A stretch of DNA of 64,000 nt from Mycolicibacter nonchromogenicus (GTDB lineage Bacteria; Actinomycetota; Actinomycetes; Mycobacteriales; Mycobacteriaceae), in assembly GCF_002101775.1 (NCBI RefSeq), contig NZ_LQPI01000030.1:1-64000 (forward strand), written 5' to 3'. Below the pieces are notes generated by a model. It did not search any database, was not told the DNA's origin, and saw only the letters and a list, made by a program, of their open reading frames with translations. Below, in pieces: positions 1 to 12,394 of the stretch. The translations under genes were made by a program, and so were the position numbers. How positions within the stretch are numbered: position 1 is the first letter of the stretch; every line of letters begins with the position of its first letter.

Positions 1-104
1 CCCAAACCCTGCCCCCACCCCACCACGACAAAGGCCAACCCCGCACCAACCACTACCACCACCCCGAGCGGCTACTACAGGAAAGCGACGACGACGTGCC
101 CTAG
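1..104 (+). CDS. C-terminal tail of a probable DUF222/HNH (13E12-type) protein, 5' end outside window
   Basis: The frame ending in TAG at 102-104 stays open back to the window edge. It reads as a Pro/His-rich tail with a piece like [10 protein letters not shown] followed by an acidic end (ESDDDVP). From memory, this kind of tail closes many mycobacterial DUF222/HNH endonuclease proteins of the 13E12 repeat family. Only about 33 residues are visible and no catalytic motif is included, so the call rests on the tail alone. The gene would be co-directional with accD5 and end about 50 nt upstream of it. Confidence 0.4.
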   Translation, partial: QTLPPPHHDKGQPRTNHYHHPERLLQESDDDVP

Positions 105-1805
<1,701 letters not shown>

Positions 1806-1827
1806 GTGCAACGAGCGGAGCAAGCTT

Positions 1828-2088
1828 GTGAGCGAAGAGACCGAAGCGACCACGGCGGTCGAGGAGACTCCGGTGGCCGCCGAGCCGCTCATCAAGGTGC
1901 TGCGGGGCAACCCCACCGACCACGAGATCGCGGCGCTGGTCGCGGTGCTCGGTGCGGCCGGTGGCGCGAGCGCCGGATCCGAGAAGCGGGACCGCAACAT
2001 GTGGGGCCACCCGGTCGACAAGCTGCGGATGCCGCTGTTCAGCTGGCAGCGGATCACCCTGCTGGAGCGCACCCACATGCGTCGGTGA
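1828..2088 (+). CDS. accE5: Acyl-CoA carboxylase epsilon subunit AccE5
   Basis: A small epsilon subunit that stabilises the AccA3-AccD5 complex. The C-terminal half carries the family signature ([20 protein letters not shown], then the end [16 protein letters not shown]). The GTG at 1828 is chosen because the frame upstream lies inside accD5 and the homologous M. tuberculosis protein has Val-Ser at this point; a GAGCGGAG run about 10 nt upstream could serve as SD. This gives 86 residues. The long N-terminal repeat of the M. tuberculosis protein is absent here. It is 22 nt from accD5 and 7 nt before maf. Confidence 0.9.
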   Translation: MSEETEATTAVEETPVAAEPLIKVLRGNPTDHEIAALVAVLGAAGGASAGSEKRDRNMWGHPVDKLRMPLFSWQRITLLERTHMRR

Positions 2089-2095
2089 CCCGGCG

Positions 2096-2737
2096 GTGAC
2101 GCGGCTGGTCCTCGGCTCGGCCTCCTCAGGCCGGCTGGCGGTCCTGCGCGGCGCCGGGATCGACCCGTTGGTGGTGGTGTCGGGGGTCGACGAGGACGCC
2201 GTTATGGCCGGCCTGCCCGCCGATGCCTCCCCGGATGCCGTGACCGGCGCTCTGGCAGCCGCGAAGGCCGCAGAGGTCGCCGCCACACTGCAGCCTCCGG
2301 TGAGCACCGATTGTGTGGTGATCGGCTGCGATTCCATGCTCTACATCGACGGCGAGCTGTGCGGCAAGCCGCCGACGGTCGATGAGGCCCGCAACCGCTG
2401 GCGAGCGATGGCAGGCAATTCCGGCGAGCTGTACACCGGCCACAGCCTGATCCGGTTGCGCGACAACGAGATCACCCATCAGATCACCGAGACCGCCGTC
2501 ACCACAGTGCGTTTCGGCAACCCGGACGACGACGATCTGGAGGCTTACCTGGCCAGCGGCGAGCCACTGCGAGTGGCCGGCGGATTCACCCTGGATGGCC
2601 TGGGAGGCTGGTTCGTCGACGGCGTCGACGGCGATCCCTCCAGCGTCATCGGGATCAGCCTGCCGATGCTGCGACGGTTGCTGCGCCCGGCCGGGCTCTC
2701 GGTCGCTGCGCTATGGGCGGCCAACCCGGTCACCTGA
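2096..2737 (+). CDS. maf: Maf-like nucleoside triphosphate pyrophosphatase
   Basis: A house-cleaning enzyme that hydrolyses non-canonical or excess NTPs (dTTP/UTP-type in the Maf family) to NMP and pyrophosphate. GTG 2096 gives 213 residues and opens with [14 protein letters not shown], the family N-terminal strand with its Ser-x-x-Arg substrate loop. Further family blocks are [19 protein letters not shown] (catalytic Asp and Lys-Pro loop) and [18 protein letters not shown]. The preceding open frame contains no Maf sequence. Synteny (accE5-maf-sseA) is that of M. tuberculosis. Confidence 0.94.
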   Translation: MTRLVLGSASSGRLAVLRGAGIDPLVVVSGVDEDAVMAGLPADASPDAVTGALAAAKAAEVAATLQPPVSTDCVVIGCDSMLYIDGELCGKPPTVDEARNRWRAMAGNSGELYTGHSLIRLRDNEITHQITETAVTTVRFGNPDDDDLEAYLASGEPLRVAGGFTLDGLGGWFVDGVDGDPSSVIGISLPMLRRLLRPAGLSVAALWAANPVT

Positions 2738-2804
2738 CCCCGATCTGGTCCACCTGCCGCCGAAGGATTTCCGGCTCCGGAGTGGCACAACGGTTACCGA
2801 CCGG

Positions 2805-2810
2805 TAGGCT
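2805..2810 (+). promoter_or_regulatory. -10 box (TAGGCT) for leaderless sseA transcript
   Basis: TAGGCT matches TANNNT and ends 7 nt before the GTG at 2818, the spacing expected when transcription starts at the start codon. No SD is present. It would give sseA its own promoter within the acc cluster. Confidence 0.45.
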
Positions 2811-2817
2811 CGGCTTC

Positions 2818-3717
2818 GTGCCAGTGCCTGCTGATCCCGCCCCCTCCCTGCAGTCCTACGCTCACCCGGAACGGTTGGTGACAGCCGACTGGCTCGCGGG
2901 CAATCTGGGTAGGCCCGGCCTGGTCGTGGTGGAGTCCGATGAGGATGTCCTGCTCTACGACATCGGCCACATTCCGACCGCCGTCAAGATCGACTGGGTC
3001 ACCGATCTCAACGACTCCCCCGTCCGCGACTACATCACCGGCGAGCAGTTCGCCGACCTGATGAATCGCAAGGGCATCTCCCGCGACGACACCGTGGTGA
3101 TCTACGGCGACAAGTCCAACTGGTGGGCCGCCTACGCGCTGTGGGTGTTCACCCTGTTCGGCCACGAAGACGTGCGACTCCTCGACGGCGGACGCGACCT
3201 GTGGGTCTCCTCGGGCCGCGAGACAACGCTGGAGGTGCCGTCGAAGACCACGAGCGGCTACCCCGTCGTTCAGCGCAACGACGCCCCCATCCGGGCCTAT
3301 AAGGATGACGTGCTGGCCAATATCGGCAAGGTGCCGCTGATCGACGTTCGCTCGCCGCAGGAGTACACCGGTGAGCGCACCCACATGCCGGACTACCCGG
3401 AGGAGGGTGTGCTGCGAGGCGGCCATATCCCCACCGCGGTCTCGGTGCCGTGGAGCAAGGCGGCCGATGACGCCGGCCGGTTCCGCAAGCGCGAGGAACT
3501 CGAAGAGCTCTACGGTTTTCTCAAGCCCGGGGATAACCCGATCGCCTACTGCCGCATCGGTGAACGCTCCAGCCACACCTGGTTCGTTCTGACCCACCTG
3601 CTCGGCCTCGAAGGCGTCCGCAACTACGACGGCTCCTGGACCGAGTGGGGCAACACCGTGCGGGTGCCCATCGTTGACGGCCCCGAACCGGGTCCGGCCC
3701 CTGCCGGGGCGGTCTGA
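2818..3717 (+). CDS. sseA: Thiosulfate/3-mercaptopyruvate sulfurtransferase SseA
   Basis: A two-domain rhodanese, 299 residues against 297 in M. tuberculosis SseA. The N-terminal inactive rhodanese fold covers about residues 15-135 ([16 protein letters not shown]). The C-terminal catalytic fold carries the persulfide-forming cysteine in [16 protein letters not shown]. The start is placed at GTG 2818 because homology begins there ([10 protein letters not shown]) and a -10 box sits 7 nt upstream. The sufE-like gene follows 8 nt downstream; the pairing suggests sulfur delivery to a SufE-type acceptor, as inferred for the M. tuberculosis pair. Confidence 0.95.
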   Translation: MPVPADPAPSLQSYAHPERLVTADWLAGNLGRPGLVVVESDEDVLLYDIGHIPTAVKIDWVTDLNDSPVRDYITGEQFADLMNRKGISRDDTVVIYGDKSNWWAAYALWVFTLFGHEDVRLLDGGRDLWVSSGRETTLEVPSKTTSGYPVVQRNDAPIRAYKDDVLANIGKVPLIDVRSPQEYTGERTHMPDYPEEGVLRGGHIPTAVSVPWSKAADDAGRFRKREELEELYGFLKPGDNPIAYCRIGERSSHTWFVLTHLLGLEGVRNYDGSWTEWGNTVRVPIVDGPEPGPAPAGAV

Positions 3718-3725
3718 GGCGGCTG

Positions 3726-4142
3726 ATGAGCCTGCCGGAGGGACTGGCCCAGGTGGTGTCCGACTTCGCCGAAGTCGAAGGCCAGGACAAGCTCAAGCTG
3801 CTGATCGAGTTCGCCGACGAGCTGCCCGATCTGCCTGATGAACTGACCGAATCCGCCATGGAACCGGTACCGGAGTGCCAGTCGCCGTTGTTCCTGCACG
3901 TCGACGCCTCCGACCGGCAGAAGGTGCGGCTGTATTTCAGCGCACCTCCGGAGGCCCCGACGACGCGCGGCTTCGCCTCGATCTGGGCTGCCGGCCTCGA
4001 CGGCCAGCCGGCCGACGCCATCTTGGACGTGCCGGAGGATTTCGCCTACCAGCTGGGGCTGGCCGAGCTGATCAGCCCGTTGCGCCTGCGGGGCATGTCG
4101 GCCATGTTGACCCGCATCAAGCGGCATTTGCGCGCCGCGTAA
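3726..4142 (+). CDS. SufE-like sulfur acceptor protein (Rv3284 family)
   Basis: A 138-residue SufE-fold protein. The conserved sulfur-accepting cysteine is in [13 protein letters not shown] at about residue 51, where E. coli SufE has its active cysteine. The C-terminal helices ([21 protein letters not shown]) match the family. It lies 8 nt after sseA, so the two are probably co-transcribed and may form a sulfurtransferase relay. This assignment follows the Rv3283-Rv3284 neighbourhood; no SufS or SufBCD gene is nearby. Confidence 0.9.
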   Translation: MSLPEGLAQVVSDFAEVEGQDKLKLLIEFADELPDLPDELTESAMEPVPECQSPLFLHVDASDRQKVRLYFSAPPEAPTTRGFASIWAAGLDGQPADAILDVPEDFAYQLGLAELISPLRLRGMSAMLTRIKRHLRAA

Positions 4143-4195
4143 GGGGCACTGGAACAGGTTCAGTGGTCGCGCTTTACACTGCCTGAAGCTAGATT

Positions 4196-6027
<1,832 letters not shown>

Positions 6028-6074
6028 GAGCCATCGAACCCGTCGAGATCAACGCCGGCCCGTGGTATCTGCGG

Positions 6075-6395
6075 ATGCCACGGGCTGACGAACGGGTCGA
6101 CGATCGGTCAGCCCTGGCCGATCTGGGCGAAACGGACCCGGACTATGTCGCGAAGGCTGCCGCAGGTTGGGCCGACGACTCGCGCTATCTGTGGGCAGTC
6201 TGCGAGCCGACGACGGGCGAGTTGCTGGCTGAGGTGACGCTGACTCCGGCCTCGGGCGAGATCACCAGTCGTTACCGGACCGGTCATGGCCAGGCAGCGA
6301 CGACCGGTGCACAGGCGGTGTCCCGGTTCGCTGCCGGCGCGTTAGGTCTGACGCCGGTGATGACCGGCGTGGGTGGTGCGGTTACGCCCGATTAA
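6075..6395 (+). CDS. GNAT-like acetyltransferase fragment with unclear start
   Basis: A short protein with a strand pattern like the N-terminal half of a GNAT fold (SRYLWAVCEPTTGELLAEVTLTP). It is 106 residues from ATG 6075. The coding character extends upstream to about 6033 (residues such as EPVEINAGPWYLR), but the frame there offers no ATG, GTG or TTG; an ATC stands at 6033, just behind an AGGAG at 6026-6030 overlapping the end of accA3. So the gene either uses ATC, starts internally, or has lost its start. The acetyl-CoA loop typical of GNATs is not visible, and family membership is tentative. The 3' end overlaps the convergent membrane gene by 54 nt. Confidence 0.45.
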   Translation: MPRADERVDDRSALADLGETDPDYVAKAAAGWADDSRYLWAVCEPTTGELLAEVTLTPASGEITSRYRTGHGQAATTGAQAVSRFAAGALGLTPVMTGVGGAVTPD

Positions 6396-6626
6396 AACCC
6401 AGGTCAAGCCGCTGGTAGCCAACACTAGGACGGCGATCCCGAAGCCCAGCGTCCAGCCGCTGTCCTGCTGCGCCGCAGCAATCATGAAGCCCATCAATGA
6501 CAGTGCCGCCATCAGCAGCAGGCCCAAGCCCGGCAACTCACGACGGTCCTTGAACACCAGTCCGACCCGCGGTTGCGTGGTGCGCCTCTGATCGATTCCC
6601 TCGTCGGTGTCGCTCACGTCACTCAT
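6342..6626 (-). CDS. Small two-helix membrane protein, SigF-type promoter
   Basis: A 94-residue protein of unknown function. An acidic, polar N-terminal tail of about 35 residues precedes two hydrophobic helices (LPGLGLLLMAALSLMGFMIA and a second at about residues 58-78), with a His/Arg-rich end. The start ATG at 6626 lies 9 nt below a perfect SigF-type promoter, so it is probably a leaderless SigF target. It is convergent with the GNAT-like gene. It could be a stress-induced envelope protein, but nothing in it points to a mechanism. Confidence 0.8.
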   Translation of the reverse strand: MSDVSDTDEGIDQRRTTQPRVGLVFKDRRELPGLGLLLMAALSLMGFMIAAAQQDSGWTLGFGIAVLVLATSGLTWVLIGRNRTTHAGHHRRQT

Positions 6627-6635
6627 GAGGCCTGA

Positions 6636-6661
6636 ATACCCTCGGCGTGTCGAACCGAAAC
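6636..6661 (-). promoter_or_regulatory. SigF-type promoter (GTTT-N16-GGGTAT)
   Basis: Read on the minus strand: -35 GTTT at 6661-6658, 16-nt spacer, -10 GGGTAT at 6641-6636, then 9 nt to the ATG at 6626. It is a perfect match to the mycobacterial SigF consensus. Confidence 0.75.
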
Positions 6662-6716
6662 CCTCACGCTATGGTGCCGACCTGCTTCACCCGACTCCGT
6701 GCCCTCGCGGTCGCCG

Positions 6717-7700
6717 TCAGGCTGCGTCACGCAGCGCCGCCAACAGCGGTTCCGCGGCTTCTTTGAGGAAGGCCTCTTGGGTCTCCCCGCCGATCTGGAT
6801 GAGCGCTACGTCGGTGAATCCTGCCTCTCGGTAGGCGCCGACCGCGTCGACGATCGCGTCCAGGTCCGGCCCGCACGCAATGGCACCGGCGACATCGGAC
6901 GGCTGAACGTAGCGGGTTGCGGCCGCAAACGCAGCCGGTGTCGGCAACTCGGCGTTGACCGACCAGCCGCCGCCGAACCAGCGGAACTGCCGGTGGGCAC
7001 GCTCTATCGCCTTCTCCCGGTCGGGATCCCAGCACACCGGCACCTGCCCGATGACGCGCCCAGGCTCCAGCCCCGCCGCCTGCCGTGCGGCATGCCAGGA
7101 CTGGACCAGATCTGGGTCGGGCTGCACCGCGATCAGGTGATCGGCGGCCGCGGCGAATCTGTCGACGCCCTTGGGGCCCGACATGGCCACGGCGAGCGCG
7201 ACCGGGATCTCCGGAAGATCCCACAGCCGGGCCTGGTCGACCTGGAAATAGTCGCCGTCGTGGTCGACCGTCTCCCCCATCAGCAGTTCCCTGATGATCT
7301 TGATGGCCTCACCGAGCATGGCCTGCCTGCGCGCTGCGTTCGGCCAGCCTGCTCCCGTCACGATGTGTTCGTTGAGGTTCTCCCCACTGCCCAGCCCCAG
7401 GGTGAACCGGCCCTCGGCCAGAATCTGCACCGTGGCAGCCTGCTGGGCCACAATCGCCGGGTGGTAGCGCATCGTCGGACAGGTCACGAAGCTGTACAGA
7501 CCCAGCTCCCGGGTGGCGTGGGCAACCGCGCCGAGCAGCGCCCACGCGTTGGGAGCGTGGCCCTGCGATGCCAGCCACGGCGAGAAGTGATCGCTGCACA
7601 CCGCGAAGTCGAAACCGCGTTCCTCCGCGGCGACGGCGTAGCCGACCAGCTCAGCGGGCCCGTTCTGTTCGGTCATCAGGGTGTAGCCAAAGCGTGTCAT
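6717..7700 (-). CDS. LLM-class F420-dependent oxidoreductase (G6PDH-like subfamily), copy 1
   Basis: A luciferase-like TIM-barrel oxidoreductase of 327 residues, probably using coenzyme F420. The N-terminal FGYTLMTEQNGPAELVGYA and SDHFSPWLASQGHAPNAWAL blocks and the glycine-rich GRFTLGLGSGENLNEHI segment are typical of the F420-dependent glucose-6-phosphate dehydrogenase-like branch. The substrate cannot be read from the sequence. ATG 7700 is chosen because homology starts there and a perfect SigF-type promoter ends 9 nt upstream; the much longer open frame beyond it is antisense to the next gene. A paralogue lies at 19331-20293, also behind a SigF-like site. Confidence 0.88.
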   Translation of the reverse strand: MTRFGYTLMTEQNGPAELVGYAVAAEERGFDFAVCSDHFSPWLASQGHAPNAWALLGAVAHATRELGLYSFVTCPTMRYHPAIVAQQAATVQILAEGRFTLGLGSGENLNEHIVTGAGWPNAARRQAMLGEAIKIIRELLMGETVDHDGDYFQVDQARLWDLPEIPVALAVAMSGPKGVDRFAAAADHLIAVQPDPDLVQSWHAARQAAGLEPGRVIGQVPVCWDPDREKAIERAHRQFRWFGGGWSVNAELPTPAAFAAATRYVQPSDVAGAIACGPDLDAIVDAVGAYREAGFTDVALIQIGGETQEAFLKEAAEPLLAALRDAA

Positions 7701-7709
7701 GCTGCGGGA

Positions 7710-7734
7710 ATACCCCACGGTCGGCCACCGAAAC
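7710..7734 (-). promoter_or_regulatory. SigF-type promoter (GTTT-N15-GGGTAT)
   Basis: Minus-strand GTTT at 7734-7731, 15-nt spacer, GGGTAT at 7715-7710, then 9 nt to the ATG at 7700. It lies back to back with the plus-strand SigF-type site at 7746-7772. Confidence 0.8.
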
Positions 7735-7745
7735 GGCGGGGCGCC

Positions 7746-7772
7746 GTTTGGCGTGACCCGGTTCAGGGGTAT
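7746..7772 (+). promoter_or_regulatory. SigF-type promoter (GTTT-N17-GGGTAT)
   Basis: GTTT at 7746-7749 and GGGTAT at 7767-7772 with a 17-nt spacer. The GTG at 7782 begins 9 nt later, so the transcript would be nearly leaderless. Confidence 0.65.
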
Positions 7773-7781
7773 CCGCAGAGC

Positions 7782-8792
7782 GTGCGCACCGCAACGATCC
7801 ACACCGAACCTCGTCTTCCCGCCGCGTGCGGGCCCCTGTCCGCGGCCGTCTGCGGTCTTTTGCGCCAACCCGTCGGCGCCGCCCATGAGGTGGTCATCCC
7901 ACCGACCATCGAGGCCGACCCCTATGGCCGCGACCTGCAACTGGCGCTGTATGTCTGCTACGAGTTGCACTACCGCGGGTTCGCCGACGTGGACCCGGAG
8001 TGGGAATGGGACACCACCCTGCTCGGACTGCGGACCCAACTCGAAAACACATTCCTCGAGCGTGTCCGCCGCGACGTCGGAGCCATTGAGCCGGATGCGA
8101 CCGCCGTCGCCGAGATGGACGCCGCGGCCACCGAGCCCGTGCGCGGCACCGGGCCCTCGTGGTATCTGCGCGACCACGGCACCTGGGAGCAGGCCCGCGA
8201 GTACTTCGTCCACCGATCGCTCTATCACCTCAAGGAGGGCGATCCGCACGCGTGGATCATCCCGCGCCTGACCGGTCAGGCCAAGGCGTCGTTTGTGGCC
8301 GTCGAATTCGACGAATACGGCGCCGGGCAGGGGCCTCGGCTGCACCAGCAGCTCTTCGCCGACCTGCTCACCGCTGCCGGACTGGATGCCGGGTACCTCG
8401 CCTACCTCGACGTGGTCCCGGCCGAGTCGCTGGCGGTGGTCAATCTGATGTCGCTGTTCGGGCTGCATCGCCGCTGGCGCGGTGCGGCCGCCGGCCATTT
8501 CGCCGCCACCGAGATCACCTCCCCTCCCGGCTCGAGCCGGCTGGTTGCGGCGCTGCGGCGGATGGGGGCCCCGGAGCCGTGCGTGACCTTCTACGCCGAG
8601 CACGTCGAGGCCGACGCAGTCCATGAACAGGTGGTCCGAACCGACGTGATCGGCGATCTGTTGGACCGCTCTCCGCAGCTGGAGACCGATGTCGTCTTCG
8701 GTATGCGAGCTCTCGACGTGGTGGAAGGACGGCTCGCCGAGGTGATGACATCGGCATGGTCAGCGGGACGCTCGTCGCTGCTTGCAACCTGA
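7782..8792 (+). CDS. Iron-containing redox enzyme family protein (heme-oxygenase-like fold)
   Basis: A 336-residue helical protein. Conserved Glu/His-bearing helices are seen in YFVHRSLYHLKEGDPHAWIIP, VAVEFDEYGAG and VTFYAEHVEADAVHEQ, a pattern of the iron-containing redox enzyme (HO-like diiron) family. The reaction is unknown. GTG 7782 is selected because it directly follows a SigF-type -10 box, whereas the frame upstream runs through the promoter and the antisense of the LLM gene. It forms a divergent SigF-controlled pair with that gene. Confidence 0.78.
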   Translation: MRTATIHTEPRLPAACGPLSAAVCGLLRQPVGAAHEVVIPPTIEADPYGRDLQLALYVCYELHYRGFADVDPEWEWDTTLLGLRTQLENTFLERVRRDVGAIEPDATAVAEMDAAATEPVRGTGPSWYLRDHGTWEQAREYFVHRSLYHLKEGDPHAWIIPRLTGQAKASFVAVEFDEYGAGQGPRLHQQLFADLLTAAGLDAGYLAYLDVVPAESLAVVNLMSLFGLHRRWRGAAAGHFAATEITSPPGSSRLVAALRRMGAPEPCVTFYAEHVEADAVHEQVVRTDVIGDLLDRSPQLETDVVFGMRALDVVEGRLAEVMTSAWSAGRSSLLAT

Positions 8793-8863
8793 AAGCTAAG
8801 GTTTCACTGGGATTCTCCAGAAATCGTCGGCACCCTCTTGGCTTGCCGCGCAGTTCTGGTAAC

Positions 8864-8984
8864 GTTTGGATCCTCCGGTTGAGCTCACAGCCGCAGTGAA
8901 GCGTCACCGTTCTCAATGCAGCCCGTATGTTGATTACGTTGGCGCGATCCACAGCACGATTCGTCGACTGATGGAGTCACAGAT
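8864..8984 (+). repeat. Leader copy A upstream of a STAS gene (paralogous to 23908-24042)
   Basis: Two blocks recur upstream of the second STAS gene. The first is at 8877-8908 (begins GGTTGAGCTCACAGCCGC, ends CGTCACC). The second is at 8943-8977 (begins CGCGATCCACAGCACGA, ends GACTGATGGAGT), which includes the GGAG SD. The sequence between the blocks differs in length and content. No SigF-type -10 box is apparent. The conserved leader was probably duplicated with the gene and kept for a regulatory role. Confidence 0.6.
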
Positions 8985-9422
8985 ATGTCGAGCACCATGT
9001 TTTCTCAGAACGCTTTCGCCACTCCCGCAACGGAAGCCACTCAAGTCTGGCGGAGTCACACCGCCAAATTCACTGTCCACTGGGGGCGGACCGGAGCCGT
9101 CGTCGCCGTAGAGGGGGAGATCGACGCGGCTAATGCCACCCCCTTCGCCGAGTACGCCAAGCGCTGCGCCGAGTGCTGCGAATGGCTGGTGGTGGATCTC
9201 TCTGAACTGACATTCATTGGGACCACCGGTTTTTCGGCTCTGCAGTCGATCACCGCGCAATGCTCCAGCACGCAGACCGAGCTGAAGGTGGTCCCGAGTC
9301 CCGCACTGTCGACCTTGCTGCGGATCTGCGATCCGCACGCTCGACTTCCGTTGGTGGACTCGCTGACGGACGCGCTGGCCGAGGTTCAGCGGTCCGGCCG
9401 GCCGCTTCGCCTGGTGCCGTGA
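8985..9422 (+). CDS. STAS-domain protein (anti-sigma factor antagonist-like), copy A
   Basis: A single STAS domain of 145 residues, about residues 25-135. The central strand-loop LSELTFIGTTGFSALQSI corresponds to the SpoIIAA/RsbV phosphorylation loop; threonines stand where the phosphoserine normally is. Such proteins release sigma factors by binding RsbW-type anti-sigma kinases, so a role in SigF control is a reasonable inference. A GGAG SD lies 8 nt upstream. The paralogue at 24043 shares the GFS-L and LLRICDP blocks and the leader. The stop lies 4 nt from the end of convergent katE. Confidence 0.85.
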   Translation: MSSTMFSQNAFATPATEATQVWRSHTAKFTVHWGRTGAVVAVEGEIDAANATPFAEYAKRCAECCEWLVVDLSELTFIGTTGFSALQSITAQCSSTQTELKVVPSPALSTLLRICDPHARLPLVDSLTDALAEVQRSGRPLRLVP

Positions 9423-9426
9423 TCAT

Positions 9427-11553
9427 CTAGGCAGGAACCGCGTCGGCATCGCGGTTCCACGCGCGGTGCCCGGCGAGTGCGGCGGCGAACGCGCCGAAGA
9501 ACTCGTCACCTAAGTCATCAGCCGCGGCCGTCGTCGTCACCACACCGGAGGCGACGACGACCGCGGTGTCTTCGGCCGGCCGCTCAGCGACACCGGCCTT
9601 GGGCAACAGATCGACGCCCGCGCCGAACGCACCGATCACCTTGAGATGTTTGTAGGCCTCGGTGATGAAGTGCATCGCGTACCCGTCGCCGGCCAGCGTC
9701 TGCACAGCGTCGGGTCCGCACGGCACGACCACTGCGTCGTAGAGCACCGACGCCATCGTGGTGAAGGCCCGGTCGACTTTCAACCGGCCACCGGAGCCGC
9801 CGGTGAGTTCACCGCCGGCGATGGGCGCCAGCACTTCGGCGACCGCACCGCGTTCTCGCATCGCTGCCACAAACCGTTGCACGCCCACGACGTCCACCCC
9901 GTCGGCGGCCAGCACCGCGATCTTGCGGCTTTCGATACCGGGCGCCTCCTGGGTTGCGGGGGTACCGGCATCGCTGAATTGCGAGAGGGCCGGTGACAGC
10001 ACGACCTCATCGACGGGCTGTTCTTCGGGTGTGGCCAGGCCCAGCTTCTCGGCCACCTGCCGCGCCAGGTCATGGTCGACTGAGTTGAGCTGTTCGACGG
10101 TGCGCTCCCGGATCTCGACGCTTTCACATTTCCCCAGCTCAAAAGCGTAGGCGGCGACGATATGCTTCGCCTCGACCTCGGTCATGCTGCGGTAGAACAT
10201 CCGGGCCTGACTGTAGTGATCCTCGAAGCTCGCGGCGCGCTTACGGAGCTTGGCCCCGTCCAACTTCTGGGTGTAATGCCGGAACACTCCCTCGTCGGCC
10301 AGGGCCGGGCAGCCGCCCCCGAGCGAATTCTTGTGGTAGCTGGTCTTGCCCCGCGGTATCGCGTGTTGGCTGTAGCCGTCGTGCTGGTTGTTGCGCACCG
10401 GCGCCACCGGACGGTTGACCGGCAGCTGAGCGAAGTTCGGTCCGCCGAGCCGGATCAACTGTGTGTCCAGGTAGGAGAAGTTGCGCAGCTGCAGAAGCGG
10501 GTCGTTGGTGAAGTCGATCCCCGGTACGACGTTGGCGGTGTGGAACGCCACCTGCTCGGTTTCGGCGAAGAAGTTCTCCGGATTGCGATTGAGCACCATC
10601 CTGCCCACCGGACGCACCGGGACCTGTTCCTCGGGGATGATTTTGGTGGCGTCCAGCAGGTCGAAGTCGAACGCGAATTCGTCTTCTTCTGCGACCAGCT
10701 GGACACCGAGTTCCCACTCCGGGAATTGACCGGCCTCGATGGCGTCCCACAGATCGCGACGGTTGAAGTCGGGGTCCTTGCCGGCGATCTTCTGGCATTC
10801 GTCCCAGATCAGCGAATGGACACCCAGCTTCGGCTTCCAGTGGAACTTCACAAACGTCCCTTGGCCGCTGGCGTTCACCAAGCGGAAGGTGTGCACGCCG
10901 AAACCCTGCATCATCCGGTAGCTGCGCGGGAGAGCGCGATCCGACATCAGCCACATGATCGCGTGCAGCGTCTCGGGCTGCAGCGACACAAAATCCCATA
11001 ACGTGTCGTGCGCGGACTGAGCCTGCGGAATCTCGTTGTCCGGCTCCGGTTTCACCGCGTGCACGAAGTCGGGGAACTTGATTCCGTCCTGGATGAAGAA
11101 CACCGGAAAGTTGTTGCCCACCAGGTCGTAGTTGCCTTGCTCGGTATAGAACTTGGTCGCGAATCCGCGTACGTCACGCACGGTGTCGGCCGAACCGCGC
11201 GAGCCCGCCACGGTGGAGAACCGCACGAACACCGGAGTCCTGGTGCCGGGAGTGGTGAGAAAGCGTGCCGCGGTGTACTGCGCAAGCGAGTCGTCGTAGG
11301 GCTCGAAGTAGCCGTAGGCACCTGACCCGCGGGCGTGCACCACCCGCTCGGGAATCCGCTCATGGTCGAAGTGGGTGAGCTTCTCCCTGGCGTGGAAGTC
11401 CTCCAGCAGAGTCGGCCCGCGCTCACCGACCGTCAGCGCGTCGTCGGTGTGGTCGACGCGCACCCCCTGCTGAGTGGTGAGGTATCCGGTCTGCCGGTCG
11501 ACCCGGTGATCGTCGAGCTGTCGCTGTTTGCCGTCATGGTCCTCGGTCGCCAC
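9427..11553 (-). CDS. katE: Large-subunit (HPII/KatE-type) catalase
   Basis: A heme catalase that dismutates hydrogen peroxide, 708 residues, the size of the large-subunit clade. The catalytic His is in [20 protein letters not shown], the Asn in [20 protein letters not shown], and the proximal Tyr region is [17 protein letters not shown]. The C-terminal 150 residues form the extra flavodoxin/DJ-1-like domain ([19 protein letters not shown]). GTG 11553 is chosen for the GAGAGGA SD about 5 nt upstream; ATG 11574 is the alternative. The upstream region is shared with the divergent HAD gene and contains SigF-like -10 elements on both strands. Confidence 0.93.
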   Translation of the reverse strand: MATEDHDGKQRQLDDHRVDRQTGYLTTQQGVRVDHTDDALTVGERGPTLLEDFHAREKLTHFDHERIPERVVHARGSGAYGYFEPYDDSLAQYTAARFLTTPGTRTPVFVRFSTVAGSRGSADTVRDVRGFATKFYTEQGNYDLVGNNFPVFFIQDGIKFPDFVHAVKPEPDNEIPQAQSAHDTLWDFVSLQPETLHAIMWLMSDRALPRSYRMMQGFGVHTFRLVNASGQGTFVKFHWKPKLGVHSLIWDECQKIAGKDPDFNRRDLWDAIEAGQFPEWELGVQLVAEEDEFAFDFDLLDATKIIPEEQVPVRPVGRMVLNRNPENFFAETEQVAFHTANVVPGIDFTNDPLLQLRNFSYLDTQLIRLGGPNFAQLPVNRPVAPVRNNQHDGYSQHAIPRGKTSYHKNSLGGGCPALADEGVFRHYTQKLDGAKLRKRAASFEDHYSQARMFYRSMTEVEAKHIVAAYAFELGKCESVEIRERTVEQLNSVDHDLARQVAEKLGLATPEEQPVDEVVLSPALSQFSDAGTPATQEAPGIESRKIAVLAADGVDVVGVQRFVAAMRERGAVAEVLAPIAGGELTGGSGGRLKVDRAFTTMASVLYDAVVVPCGPDAVQTLAGDGYAMHFITEAYKHLKVIGAFGAGVDLLPKAGVAERPAEDTAVVVASGVVTTTAAADDLGDEFFGAFAAALAGHRAWNRDADAVPA

Positions 11554-11572
11554 AGGTTTTCCTCTCGTCGGC

Positions 11573-11597
11573 ATTTGGGAAGTCCCTGCGTGGGTAT
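11573..11597 (+). promoter_or_regulatory. SigF-like promoter (ATTT-N15-GGGTAT) for the HAD gene
   Basis: The -35 deviates in its first base (ATTT at 11573-11576). The -10 GGGTAT at 11592-11597 is perfect, with a 15-nt spacer. The -10 core is part of the palindrome GGGTATCCC shared with the divergent katE site. Confidence 0.5.
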
Positions 11598-11619
11598 CCC
11601 GGCAAGGTGATCCGCAAAC
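11595..11619 (-). promoter_or_regulatory. SigF-like promoter (GTTT-N15-GGGATA) for katE
   Basis: Minus-strand GTTT at 11619-11616, 15-nt spacer, GGGATA at 11600-11595. The -10 deviates from GGGTAT at two bases and overlaps the -10 of the divergent promoter in the palindrome GGGTATCCC, so the two probably cannot be occupied together. Confidence 0.4.
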
Positions 11620-11653
11620 GGCCAGGACCATCGGTGAAAAGGAGGGAAAAGGC

Positions 11654-12343
11654 GTGAGTGCCCAATCTGCGGTGTTGTTCGACGTCGACGGCACGCTGGT
11701 CGATTCCAACTATCTGCACGTGCACGCCTGGTGTCGCGCGTTCACCGAGCTGAATCTCGAGGTGGAGTCGTGGCGCATTCATCGCGCCATCGGAATGGAC
11801 GGATCCGCACTGGTGCGGCTGCTGTCCGACGACGCACCCGATGATGTTCGCCGGCGACTCAAAGATCTGCACTCACAGTATTACCTGGAGTCATCGGCCC
11901 TGCTGTCGCCGCTTCCGGGCGCCCGAGAACTTCTGGAAAGTATTGCCGCCCTGTACCTTCCGATAGTTCTGGCCACCTCAGCACCTGAGGACGAGCTGGC
12001 GGTGCTGCGCAAGGTGCTCGGCTGCGATGATCTGATCACCGCGGTCACGTCGTCGGCTGATGTCGATGTCGCCAAGCCGAATCCGGACATCATCGGGGTT
12101 GCGATGGACCGGGTCGGGGCAACGGCGGAGCGTGCCGTATTCGTGGGCGACGCGGTCTGGGACGCCCAGGCCTGTGCGCGCGCCGGGGTCACCAGTATCG
12201 GCCTGCTCAGCGGCGGGGTCTCACGCACCGAATTGGAGACGGCCGGTGCGGCCGTCGTTTTCGACAACGCCGAAGATCTGCTGCAGCACCTCGAACAGAC
12301 ACCGATCGCCGGCTTGGCCGACGGGCGAATCCAGCCTGGCTGA
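11654..12343 (+). CDS. HAD-superfamily phosphatase (beta-phosphoglucomutase/phosphoglycolate-like)
   Basis: A 229-residue HAD hydrolase with a C1 cap. Motif I is VLFDVDGTLVDSN (nucleophile and general acid Asp), motif II is LATSAP, motif III is the Lys in VAKPNPDI, and motif IV is FVGDAVWDAQ. The substrate is unknown; phosphoglycolate or sugar phosphates are typical. GTG 11654 follows a strong SD (GGAGGGAAAAGGC). It is divergent from katE with a shared SigF-like promoter region. Confidence 0.87.
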   Translation: MSAQSAVLFDVDGTLVDSNYLHVHAWCRAFTELNLEVESWRIHRAIGMDGSALVRLLSDDAPDDVRRRLKDLHSQYYLESSALLSPLPGARELLESIAALYLPIVLATSAPEDELAVLRKVLGCDDLITAVTSSADVDVAKPNPDIIGVAMDRVGATAERAVFVGDAVWDAQACARAGVTSIGLLSGGVSRTELETAGAAVVFDNAEDLLQHLEQTPIAGLADGRIQPG

Positions 12344-12394
12344 CTCCACGCTTGACGCTTGGCAGCGCCTTTCGCCCAGCGATCGGTGGGCGCG

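Noticed and set aside
6699..7781. Upstream extension of the iron-containing redox enzyme frame
   Set aside because: It is antisense to the LLM oxidoreductase and would contain the SigF-type promoter; homology begins at GTG 7782.
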